Source: Streptomyces griseofuscus
Lineage (GTDB): Bacteria > Actinomycetota > Actinomycetes > Streptomycetales > Streptomycetaceae
NCBI RefSeq assembly: GCF_014673495.1
Contig: NZ_CP051006.1
Location: 5,580,001 to 5,644,000, forward strand
Direction of reading: 5' to 3'
Length of the DNA stretch: 64,000 bases
Position 1 is the stretch's first letter. Every line of letters begins with the position of its first letter. Below the pieces are notes generated by a model. The model was not told where the DNA came from. It saw nothing but the letters and a program-made list of their open reading frames with translations, and searched no databases. This document shows positions 26,579 to 33,498 of the stretch, one piece after another. The translations under genes and the position numbers were made by a program.

Positions 26579-28726
26579 ATGACGGGGGCGCGCACGGACG
26601 AGCTGGCACGGCTCGCCGAGCTGCACGGGGTCGCCGTCTCCTACCGCCCCGCCCCGGACCGTACGGTCACCGTCCCCGACTCCGCCGTCGTCGCCGCGCT
26701 GCATGCCCTCGGCGTCGACGCCACCACCCCCGAAGCGGTCCGCGCCGCGCTCGCCGACCGGGAACGCGCGCTGCGCGAACGCCTGCTGCCGCCGACCGTC
26801 GTGCACTGGGCCGGCGACCCCCATGACCCCGCCGCCCTCACCGCCCTGCCGCCCGGCACCCGGGTACGCGTCGAGACGGAGGAGGGCGAGGAGTCGTACC
26901 GCGTGAGCGCGCCCCTCGTCGCCGGGCTGCCCCTCGGTGTCCACCGGGTCACCGCCACCGCCCCCGACGGCCGCACCGCTCACGCCCACCTCGTCGTCGC
27001 CCCCGACCGGCTGCCCGCGCCGCCCGGACGCTCCTACGGGCTCCTCGTCCAGCTGTACTCCCTGCTCTCCCGCCGTTCCTGGGGGATGGGCGACCTCGGG
27101 GACCTCGCCGAGCTGGCCGGTTGGGCCGGGAGGGTCGCCGGAGCCGGGTTCGTGCAGGTCAACCCGCTGCACTCGGCCGTGCCCGGCGCGCCCACGGACC
27201 CCTCGCCGTACCGGCCCTCCTCCCGGCGCTTCCCCGACCCCGTGCATCTGCGGGTCGAGGACGTCCCCGAGTACGCGTACGCCGAGGACCGCGAGAGGCT
27301 CGCCGGGCTCCTGGAGCGGGCCGCGCGGCTGCGGGCCGCCGTGCTCGACAAGGGCGCCCTGATCGACCGCGACGCGGTGTGGGAGCTCAAGCGCGAGGCA
27401 CTGGAGACGGTCCTCGCCGTCCCCCTCGGACCCGGCCGCCGCGCCGCCTACGACGCCTTCCGCGCCGCCCACGGCCAGGCCCTCGACGACCACGCCACGT
27501 ACTACGCCCTCGCCGAGATCCACGGCCCCGACTGGACCACCTGGCCCGACGGCCTGTGCGACCCGCGCTCCGCGGCGACCGCCCGCGCCCGTGCCGGACT
27601 CGCCGACCGCGTCGCCTTCCACACCCGCCTCGCCTGGCTCACCGACGGACAGCTGCGGGCCGCACAGCGCACCGCCCGGGAGGCCGGGATGCCGGTCGGG
27701 ATCGTGCACGACCTCGCCGTCGGCGTGCACCCCGCGGGCGCCGACTCCTGGGCCCAGCAGGACGTCTTCGCCGCCGGTATGTCGGTCGGCGCGCCCCCGG
27801 ACGCCTTCAACGCGCGCGGCCAGGACTGGGGCCTGCCGCCCTGGCGCCCCGACCGCCTCGCCGCCTGCGGCTACGCCCCCTTCCGCGAGCTCCTGCGCGC
27901 CCTGTTCCGCTACGCGGGCGCCCTGCGCATCGACCACGTCATGGGCCTGTTCCGGCTCTGGTGGATCCCCCAGGGCAGCCCGCCCACCGAGGGCACGTAC
28001 GTCCATTACGACGCCGAGGCCATGCTCGCCGTCCTCGCCCTGGAGGCCGGGCGCGCCGGATCCGTCGTCATCGGCGAGGACCTCGGCACCGTGGAGCCGG
28101 GCGTCCGCGAGACCCTGCAACGGCGCGGCGTGCTCGGCACCTCCGTGCTCTGGTTCGAACGCGACTGGACCGGCGACGGCCGCCCGCTGCCCCCCGAGCG
28201 CTGGCGCGCCGACTGCCTCGCCACCGCCACCACCCACGATCTGCCGCCCACCGCGGCCCGCCTCACCGGCGACCACGTCGAACTGCGCGACCGGCTCGGC
28301 CTGCTCACCCGTCCCGCCGCCGAGGAACGCGCCGAGGCCGTCGCCGACGCCGCCGAGTGGCTCGCCCTGCTGGGCGGCCTCGGACTGGTGGACAGCGTCG
28401 GACCGGCGGACAGCCTCGGACCGGCGGACAGCCTCGGACCGGTGGGCGGTACGGCGACCGGGCCGCCCGGCACCGACGAGGAGGCGCAGGTCCGTGCCGT
28501 CCACCGGTTCCTGCTGCGCACCCCGGCCCGGCTGATCGGCGTCTGGCTCCCGGACGGCGTGGGTGACCGCCGCCCGCAGAATCTGCCGGGCACCTGCGCC
28601 GAATACCCCAACTGGCGGTTGCCGATCGCGGACCGCGAGGGCAGGGCGGTGCCGCTGGAGGAATTGACGGCCGCCCCGCGGCTGCGCGCTCTCCTGGAGG
28701 TGTTCGCCCAGCTCAGACAGGGTTGA
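26579..28726 (+). CDS. malQ: 4-alpha-glucanotransferase (amylomaltase)
   Basis: 715 residues, GH77, the long actinobacterial type with an extra N-terminal domain. Catalytic residues are in place: LRIDHVMG (nucleophile Asp), VIGEDLGTVEPGVR (acid/base Glu) and TTHDLPPTA (third Asp). The enzyme transfers alpha-1,4-glucan segments between maltodextrins in the cytoplasm and feeds glycogen and maltose metabolism. Near residue 605 an 18-bp repeat encodes tandem GPADSL units in a surface linker. It is coupled directly to the small upstream gene. Confidence 0.95.
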   Translation: MTGARTDELARLAELHGVAVSYRPAPDRTVTVPDSAVVAALHALGVDATTPEAVRAALADRERALRERLLPPTVVHWAGDPHDPAALTALPPGTRVRVETEEGEESYRVSAPLVAGLPLGVHRVTATAPDGRTAHAHLVVAPDRLPAPPGRSYGLLVQLYSLLSRRSWGMGDLGDLAELAGWAGRVAGAGFVQVNPLHSAVPGAPTDPSPYRPSSRRFPDPVHLRVEDVPEYAYAEDRERLAGLLERAARLRAAVLDKGALIDRDAVWELKREALETVLAVPLGPGRRAAYDAFRAAHGQALDDHATYYALAEIHGPDWTTWPDGLCDPRSAATARARAGLADRVAFHTRLAWLTDGQLRAAQRTAREAGMPVGIVHDLAVGVHPAGADSWAQQDVFAAGMSVGAPPDAFNARGQDWGLPPWRPDRLAACGYAPFRELLRALFRYAGALRIDHVMGLFRLWWIPQGSPPTEGTYVHYDAEAMLAVLALEAGRAGSVVIGEDLGTVEPGVRETLQRRGVLGTSVLWFERDWTGDGRPLPPERWRADCLATATTHDLPPTAARLTGDHVELRDRLGLLTRPAAEERAEAVADAAEWLALLGGLGLVDSVGPADSLGPADSLGPVGGTATGPPGTDEEAQVRAVHRFLLRTPARLIGVWLPDGVGDRRPQNLPGTCAEYPNWRLPIADREGRAVPLEELTAAPRLRALLEVFAQLRQG
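28400..28435. repeat. 18-bp tandem repeat inside malQ
   Basis: Two exact 18-bp units, flanked by a degenerate unit on each side, encode GLVDSV, GPADSL, GPADSL, GPVGGT. The unit is a multiple of three, so number can vary without frameshift. Confidence 0.85.
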
Positions 28727-28772
28727 GGGGGCGCTACGGGACCCCGGGCGCGCGCCCTTCCGGGTGATTCGC

Positions 28773-28778
28773 TAACTT
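28773..28778 (+). promoter_or_regulatory. -10 box of a probable leaderless promoter
   Basis: TAACTT lies six bases before the GTG of the next small gene, with no ribosome binding site in between, suggesting transcription from or next to the start codon. Confidence 0.4.
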
Positions 28779-28784
28779 GAGATC

Positions 28785-29066
28785 GTGGACAAGAAGAACG
28801 CCCTGCGCGCCGGCACCCTGGGCGCCGGTACGACGCTGATGATGCTGCTCATGTCGTCCCCTGCGCTCGCGCTGATCCGCGACGACGGCGACGACCCCGG
28901 TCCGGGCCTGAGCGTCGTCCAGACGCTGGGTCTGTACGTGCTGCTCCCGCTGGTCCTCTTCGGGGTCATCGCCGGTCTGGTGATGGCGCTGGACAAGTCC
29001 CGCGGCAAGGGCAAGACCACCTCGTCCAACATCAACGTCAAGCCCGACGCCCAGGCCAAGGTCTGA
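28785..29066 (+). CDS. Small membrane protein with signal-like N-terminus
   Basis: 93 residues: a basic start (MDKKNALR), a hydrophobic segment at about 14-31, a short acidic outward loop (RDDGDDPGPG), a second helix at about 43-66 and a lysine-rich cytoplasmic tail. It is likely a two-helix membrane protein, or a one-helix protein after signal cleavage at ALA. Conserved small proteins of this kind occur in Streptomyces, without a known role. Convergent with the deaminase gene. Confidence 0.7.
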   Translation: MDKKNALRAGTLGAGTTLMMLLMSSPALALIRDDGDDPGPGLSVVQTLGLYVLLPLVLFGVIAGLVMALDKSRGKGKTTSSNINVKPDAQAKV

Positions 29067-29195
29067 TCGCCGGATCATCGGTTCTTACGCCGGGGGCGCC
29101 TGTCCTCCCGTCGGTACGTGCCCGTCGCGTACCCGGGTGAGGTCGGCGCCCTCGGCGTTTCCGCGCCCGGGGCGCTCTACGGCCGCTGCGGCTTC

Positions 29196-29558
29196 CTAAG
29201 GCTGGGGTGCCGACCGGCTGAAGGCGGCCGGGAGCGGCTCGGCGACGGGCAGCCGGGTCAGCCGCCGCCCCTTGGGCTGGACCAGGACGTCGATGCCGGG
29301 GAAATAGTCGATCAGGACCTGCCGGCAGCGGCCGCAGAGCGGGATCACCGCCATGTCGCGCGAGCGCACGGCGACCATCGGGGTCAGCTCGTACGCCCCC
29401 TGCCCCGCGGCGGCGCCGATCACGACCAGCTCGGCGCAGGGGCCGCCGGTGAAGTGACAGACGTTCTCGGCCGTGACGATCCCGCCGTCACCGGTGCGCG
29501 CGGCGGCGACGAGGGCGAGGTCCTCGTCGGTTCCGTCGGTGCCGTCAGTGGTCTTCAC
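29196..29558 (-). CDS. Cytidine deaminase-like zinc protein
   Basis: 120 residues. The deaminase zinc site is visible as PCAE (Cys41 and catalytic Glu43) and LCGRC (Cys75 and Cys78), with ENVCH before it. This three-cysteine arrangement fits the cytidine/blasticidin-S deaminase family. The N-terminus is shorter than in standard Cdd and lacks the AYAPYS segment, so substrate may differ from cytidine. It starts with GTG behind GGGAGAG, 43 bases after the TetR stop on the same strand, and may be cotranscribed with it. Confidence 0.75.
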   Translation of the reverse strand: MKTTDGTDGTDEDLALVAAARTGDGGIVTAENVCHFTGGPCAELVVIGAAAGQGAYELTPMVAVRSRDMAVIPLCGRCRQVLIDYFPGIDVLVQPKGRRLTRLPVAEPLPAAFSRSAPQP

Positions 29559-29601
29559 GGGCAGCGGGTCTCTCCCGGCGGGAGGCGTACCGCACCTTGT
29601 T

Positions 29602-30189
29602 TCACGGGTTCGGCGCGGTCAGGTAGCGCTGCACCGTCGGGCCCATCCAGGCCACCAGTTCCTCCCTGGTCAGCGCCTGCGAGGCGGGCATGCGGAGGAC
29701 GAAGCGGGTGAGCGCCAGGCCGAGGAGCTGGGCGGCGCAGAGCGCGGCGCGGGCCGGGACCTGCTCGGGGTCGGGGCACACCTGCCGGGCCACCGGGAGC
29801 AACTGGTCGCGGAAGACACCCTGTATCCGCTCGGCCCCGGCCTGGTTGGTGACGCCGACCCGCAGCATGGCCCGCAGCTGCTCGTTTCCCTCCCACAGAT
29901 CGAGGAAGTGGCTCACCAGCGCGCGGCCGGCCTCCTCCCGCGGCACCGGCGTGAGGTCGGGCAGCCGCAGATCGACGTCGATGGCCGCGGCGAACAGCCC
30001 CTCCTTGCTGCCGAAGTAGCGCATCACCATCGACGGGTCGATCCCCGCGTCCTTGGCGATGGCGCGGATGGTGGCCCGGTCGTAGCCGTCGGCGGCGAAG
30101 CGTTCGCGGGCGGCGGTGAGGATCGCGGTGCGGGTGGTGTCGGAACGGCGGGGTGCGGGTGCGGGCGGGGACGGGTGCTTTTCGGTCAC
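29602..30189 (-). CDS. TetR-family transcriptional regulator
   Basis: 195 residues. The N-terminal helix-turn-helix domain (RTAILTAARERFAADGYDRATIRAIAKDAGIDPSMVMRYFGSKEGLFAAAI) is textbook TetR; the C-terminal ligand domain resembles the large TetR_C group with LCAAQLLGLALTRFVLRMP. GTG 30189 is the likely start. It is divergent from a FAD monooxygenase gene across a dense operator array, so it almost certainly represses that gene and itself, with relief by a small hydrophobic ligand or the enzyme's substrate. Confidence 0.9.
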   Translation of the reverse strand: MTEKHPSPPAPAPRRSDTTRTAILTAARERFAADGYDRATIRAIAKDAGIDPSMVMRYFGSKEGLFAAAIDVDLRLPDLTPVPREEAGRALVSHFLDLWEGNEQLRAMLRVGVTNQAGAERIQGVFRDQLLPVARQVCPDPEQVPARAALCAAQLLGLALTRFVLRMPASQALTREELVAWMGPTVQRYLTAPNP

Positions 30190-30200
30190 ATCAACGAGCG

Positions 30201-30348
30201 TAGGCCAACACACGTAGGCCAACAAGTGTTGACCCATTTCCGGCCCCGCACTACCGTTGTCAACGGACGTTGGCCAACATGTGTTGACCAGCAAGCGTTG
30301 GCCGACAGAGGTTGGCCAACAAACGTTGACCCACGGGCGTTGGCACCC
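30201..30348. promoter_or_regulatory. Regular array of TetR-type operators between tetR and the monooxygenase
   Basis: Three copies of a 22-bp imperfect palindrome lie at 30215-30236, 30270-30291 and 30312-30333. Each has a left arm T(A/T)GGCCAACA, a two-base spacer and a right arm (C/T)GTTGACC plus two bases. Two of them are preceded by an extra half-site exactly 14 bp upstream (30201-30210, 30298-30307), and a degenerate match (GTTGTCAACG at 30256) occupies the same position before the middle copy. A last partial half-site is near 30339. The array covers nearly the whole divergent promoter region. Confidence 0.8.
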
Positions 30349-30361
30349 ACAGGAGGCCACC

Positions 30362-31897
30362 ATGACCGGCACCAACGGAAATCCCACTGACACCACCGAC
30401 ACCACCGGCCCCACCGACCACACCGGCGTCATCGTCGTCGGCTCCGGACCCACCGGCCTCCTCCTCGCCGGTGATCTCGCCACCGCCGGCATCCCGGTCA
30501 CCGTGCTGGAGAAGCGCCCCCGGAAGATCAGCAACCTCTCCCGCGCCTTCGCCCTGCACGCCCGCAGCCTCGAACAGCTCGACGCCCGCGGCCTCGCCGA
30601 CGAGCTGGAGGCCACCGGCCGCCCCCTCGACCGGCTCCGCCTCTTCGGCCGCCTCTCCATCGACCTCACCGCCCTCCCCTCCCGCTTCAACCACGTCCTC
30701 GTCCTCCCGCAGTACGAGGTCGAGAAGGCGCTGGCGCGGCGGGCCGTCGAGGCGGGGGCCGGGTTCCGGTACGACACCGAGATGACCGGGCTCGTCCAGG
30801 ACGCGGACGGGGTGACGGTCGGGACCCGCGGCCCGGACGGCCGTACGGAGTCGCTGCGGGCCGCGTACGTCGTCGGCGCGGACGGCATGCGCAGCGCGGT
30901 GCGCGGTGCGATCGGGCTGCCGTTCCCCGGGAAGTCGGTGATCCGCTCCGTCGTACTGGCCGATGTGCAGCTCGCCGAGCAGCCGGACGAGCTGCTCACG
31001 GTCAGCGCGGTGGGCGACGCGTTCGCGTTCCTCGCGCCGTTCGGGGACGGGTATTACCGGGTGATCGGCTGGCACCGCGGCCACGATGTGCCCGACACCG
31101 AGCCGCTGGACCTGGCCGAGGTCAAGGAGATCACCCGGCTCGCGCTCGGCCGTGACTACGGGATGCACGACGCCCGCTGGATGTCCCGCTTCCACAGTGA
31201 CGAGCGGCAGGCGCCGGCGTACCGGGTCGGGCGGGTGTTCCTCGCCGGGGACGCCGCGCACGTGCACACCCCGGCCGGTGGACAGGGCATGAACACCGGC
31301 CTCCAGGACGCGGCCAACCTCAGCTGGAAGCTGGTCTCCGTCCTCGCCGGGCACGCGGACCCGGCCCTGCTCGACACCTACCAGTCCGAACGGCACCCCG
31401 TCGGCAAGGCGGTCCTGCGCAGCAGCGGCGGGCTCGTGCGGCTGGCGATGGCCAAGCGCCCCTGGACCCGGGCCGCCCGTGCCGGGCTCACCGGGCTCGT
31501 GAGCCATGTCGGCCCCGCCCGCCGCAAGGCCACCGCCCAGGTCACCGGCATCGGCTACCGCTACCCCGCGCCCCGCGGCACCCACCCGCTCACCGGCACC
31601 CGCGTCCCCGACGTCCGCCTCGCCGACGGCAGCCGCCTCTACGAGGCCCTGCGCGACGGCCGCTTCGTCCTGATCACCCCGGCCCACGAGCCGGCCCACG
31701 AGCCCTTCTCTCCTGAGCTCCCGCCCCACCCCGACCGCCTGACCACGGCCCACTGGGCGAGCGCCCGCCGCACCACCCTCCTGGTCCGCCCCGACGGCTA
31801 CGCGGCCTGGGCCTCGGACACCGCCCCCGACCCCGGCGCCCTGCGATCCGCCCTGACCGCCCACCTGGGCCCCGCCCCCGCCCGCCAACTCCACTGA
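30362..31897 (+). CDS. FAD-dependent aromatic monooxygenase (PheA/TfdB type)
   Basis: 511 residues. The dinucleotide fold GSGPTG is at 27-32, the VGADGMRSAVR (DG) motif is in the middle and RVFLAGDAAHVHTPAGGQGMNTG is the FAD ribityl (GD) motif. A shortened thioredoxin-like C-terminal domain follows, as in group A phenol and polyketide hydroxylases and rifampicin monooxygenase-like enzymes. It likely hydroxylates an aromatic compound using NAD(P)H, and may serve detoxification since a TetR regulator controls it. ATG 30362 follows AGGAGG. No biosynthetic genes are adjacent. Confidence 0.88.
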   Translation: MTGTNGNPTDTTDTTGPTDHTGVIVVGSGPTGLLLAGDLATAGIPVTVLEKRPRKISNLSRAFALHARSLEQLDARGLADELEATGRPLDRLRLFGRLSIDLTALPSRFNHVLVLPQYEVEKALARRAVEAGAGFRYDTEMTGLVQDADGVTVGTRGPDGRTESLRAAYVVGADGMRSAVRGAIGLPFPGKSVIRSVVLADVQLAEQPDELLTVSAVGDAFAFLAPFGDGYYRVIGWHRGHDVPDTEPLDLAEVKEITRLALGRDYGMHDARWMSRFHSDERQAPAYRVGRVFLAGDAAHVHTPAGGQGMNTGLQDAANLSWKLVSVLAGHADPALLDTYQSERHPVGKAVLRSSGGLVRLAMAKRPWTRAARAGLTGLVSHVGPARRKATAQVTGIGYRYPAPRGTHPLTGTRVPDVRLADGSRLYEALRDGRFVLITPAHEPAHEPFSPELPPHPDRLTTAHWASARRTTLLVRPDGYAAWASDTAPDPGALRSALTAHLGPAPARQLH

Positions 31898-31910
31898 GAA
31901 CGACGCCGCC

Positions 31911-31935
31911 TAGACTCCCCATGTGGCATTCCTGA
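31911..31935 (+). promoter_or_regulatory. -10 box and possible four-codon leader ORF upstream of rlmA-like gene
   Basis: TAGACT (31911-31916) matches the Streptomyces -10 consensus. Four bases later an ATG opens a tiny frame encoding MWHS and then TGA (31921-31935). The distance is slightly short for a leaderless start, so the ORF may be fortuitous. A strong hairpin follows at 31974. Confidence 0.3.
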
Positions 31936-31973
31936 GCACCCCGCACCACTGCTTCCTCTGACCGGAGGACGAC

Positions 31974-32001
31974 GAGGGCGACGCCGTACGGCATCGCCCT
32001 C
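31974..32001 (+). promoter_or_regulatory. Long hairpin in the rlmA leader, possible attenuator
   Basis: GAGGGCGA and TCGCCCTC flank the palindrome GCCGTACGGC, giving a 28-base inverted repeat with one C-A mismatch. It lies 70 bases upstream of the methyltransferase ATG. It could be the terminator of the preceding monooxygenase gene, an attenuator for the methyltransferase, or both. Confidence 0.5.
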
Positions 32002-32071
32002 CTCGCTGTGCCCGGCGGCGTGAACCCCGGGCACCGTCCCCTCCCGTCGGTCCGCCAGGAGTGCCTTTCCC

Positions 32072-32995
32072 ATGTCCGCCATGCCCGCGCCGTTTTCGCG
32101 CGCCCTCGTACCCCTCCTCGACCTGCTGCGCTGCCCCACCTGCCGCACATCCCGCCTGAGCCCCGCCCCCGGCGCCCTGCGCTGCCCGGCCGGGCACACC
32201 TTCGACATCGCCCGCCCCGGCTACGCCGCCCTCCTCACCGGTGCCCGCGCCACCAGCGGCGACGACGCGCCCATGGTCCGCGCCAGGGAACGCTTCCTGG
32301 CCACCGGCGGATACGCGCCGCTGCGGCGGGCCGTGGCCCGGCTGGCCGCCGGGACGGGGACGCACCCGGCCACGGTCGTGGACGCGGGCTGCGGCACCGG
32401 CTACTACCTCGCCGGTGTCCTCGACCGGCTGCCCGGCGCCCGCGGCCTCGGTCTGGACTCCTCCGCGCGCGCCCTGCGTTCGGCCGCGCGGGCCCACGAC
32501 CGGGCCGCCGCGGCGAGCTGGGACCTCTTCCGCCCGCTCCCACTGGCCGACGGCACGGCCGACGTCGTCCTGGTCGTGTTCGCCCCGCGCAATCCCGCCG
32601 AGTTCCACCGGGTGCTGCGCCCGCACGGCCGCCTGGTCGTCGTCCGCCCCACCCCCCGGCACCTCGCCGAACTGCGCGTCCGGCTGCCCGGAATGGTCGC
32701 CGTCGACCCGGACAAGGAGCGGCGGCTGCACCGCGCGCTGGACCCCTACTTCGAGCACGGCGGCACCGAACGGGTCGAGTACGGGCTGGACCTGGGCGCG
32801 GCGCAGGCCCTCGACCTGGTCGCGATGACCCCGAGCGCGCGCCACCTGGAGCCCACCGGAGCGGCCGGGCGGGTCACCGTCTCCGCCCTGGCCACCGTCT
32901 ACCGGCGGCGGCCGCTCAGCCCCGCCGCACCTCGTACAGGAAGCACCCGTACTCCACCGCCCGCACATGGACCGACGCCACCTCCGGGTCGCTGA
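32072..32995 (+). CDS. RlmA-family 23S rRNA (guanine-N1) methyltransferase
   Basis: 307 residues. The N-terminal zinc module (Cys21, Cys24, Cys38, His42), LLRCPTC...LRCPAGHTFDIARPGYAALL, is diagnostic of the RlmA family, and VVDAGCGTGYYLAG is SAM motif I. These enzymes methylate G745 or G748 of 23S rRNA; RlmA-II members such as TlrB give resistance to mycinosyl macrolides. The residues after about 285 are proline/arginine-rich and run over the end of the convergent DUF1203 gene, so the C-terminus is not conserved. AGGAG precedes the ATG. Confidence 0.85.
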   Translation: MSAMPAPFSRALVPLLDLLRCPTCRTSRLSPAPGALRCPAGHTFDIARPGYAALLTGARATSGDDAPMVRARERFLATGGYAPLRRAVARLAAGTGTHPATVVDAGCGTGYYLAGVLDRLPGARGLGLDSSARALRSAARAHDRAAAASWDLFRPLPLADGTADVVLVVFAPRNPAEFHRVLRPHGRLVVVRPTPRHLAELRVRLPGMVAVDPDKERRLHRALDPYFEHGGTERVEYGLDLGAAQALDLVAMTPSARHLEPTGAAGRVTVSALATVYRRRPLSPAAPRTGSTRTPPPAHGPTPPPGR

Positions 32996-33386
32996 ACGCC
33001 CGGGCGAGGGCCGCCGGGAAGTCCTCGCTCACCAGTTCCCCGCCGAGGATGTGCCCCTGCGCCGAGTAGCGGCGCAGGACGCGGTGGGTGTTGGTGAAGG
33101 GCAGCTCGGGGCCGGGCCGGCCGGGGCAGCCGTCCGCGTGCACGAAGACCGGCCCCCGCTCGTCGTACGCGCCGGGGCGGGCGCCGGTCTCCGCCGCCCA
33201 GCGGCGCAGCGGGGCGTACGAGACCAGGGCGATGCGCTCCCCGGGTGTGCTGCGGCGCAGACAGCAGCGCAGCGGAGCGCCGCCCTCCGGGTCGGTGTGA
33301 CCCGCCGCGGGAACGCCCGCGTCGTCCTCGGTGAGCAGCGCGGCGAGAGTGCCGGCGGGAATGGGACACACGGTGTACGTCGTCAT
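32916..33386 (-). CDS. DUF1203-domain protein
   Basis: 156 residues. LRCCLRRSTPGERIALVSYAP, GPVFVHADGC and the ending VEYGCFLYEVRRG are what I recognise as DUF1203, a small soluble family without known activity. Conserved Cys and His residues might bind metal. ATG 33386 is chosen; an earlier frame of 56 codons has no coding character. Its last 80 bases overlap the 3' end of the rlmA-like gene on the other strand. Confidence 0.75.
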   Translation of the reverse strand: MTTYTVCPIPAGTLAALLTEDDAGVPAAGHTDPEGGAPLRCCLRRSTPGERIALVSYAPLRRWAAETGARPGAYDERGPVFVHADGCPGRPGPELPFTNTHRVLRRYSAQGHILGGELVSEDFPAALARAFSDPEVASVHVRAVEYGCFLYEVRRG

Positions 33387-33498
33387 GAGTCCACCTTCCG
33401 GCGACGCGGCCCACGTCACCGGCGGCATACGGACATCGCGTTCCCGCCGGACGGCATGGAAGGATGGCGCAACCCACACATAACGAGGAGATGACCGC

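Noticed and set aside
30362-33386. A secondary-metabolite cluster around the FAD monooxygenase and methyltransferase
   Set aside because: No polyketide, peptide, terpene or other scaffold enzymes are nearby; the genes look like separate regulatory and resistance-type units.
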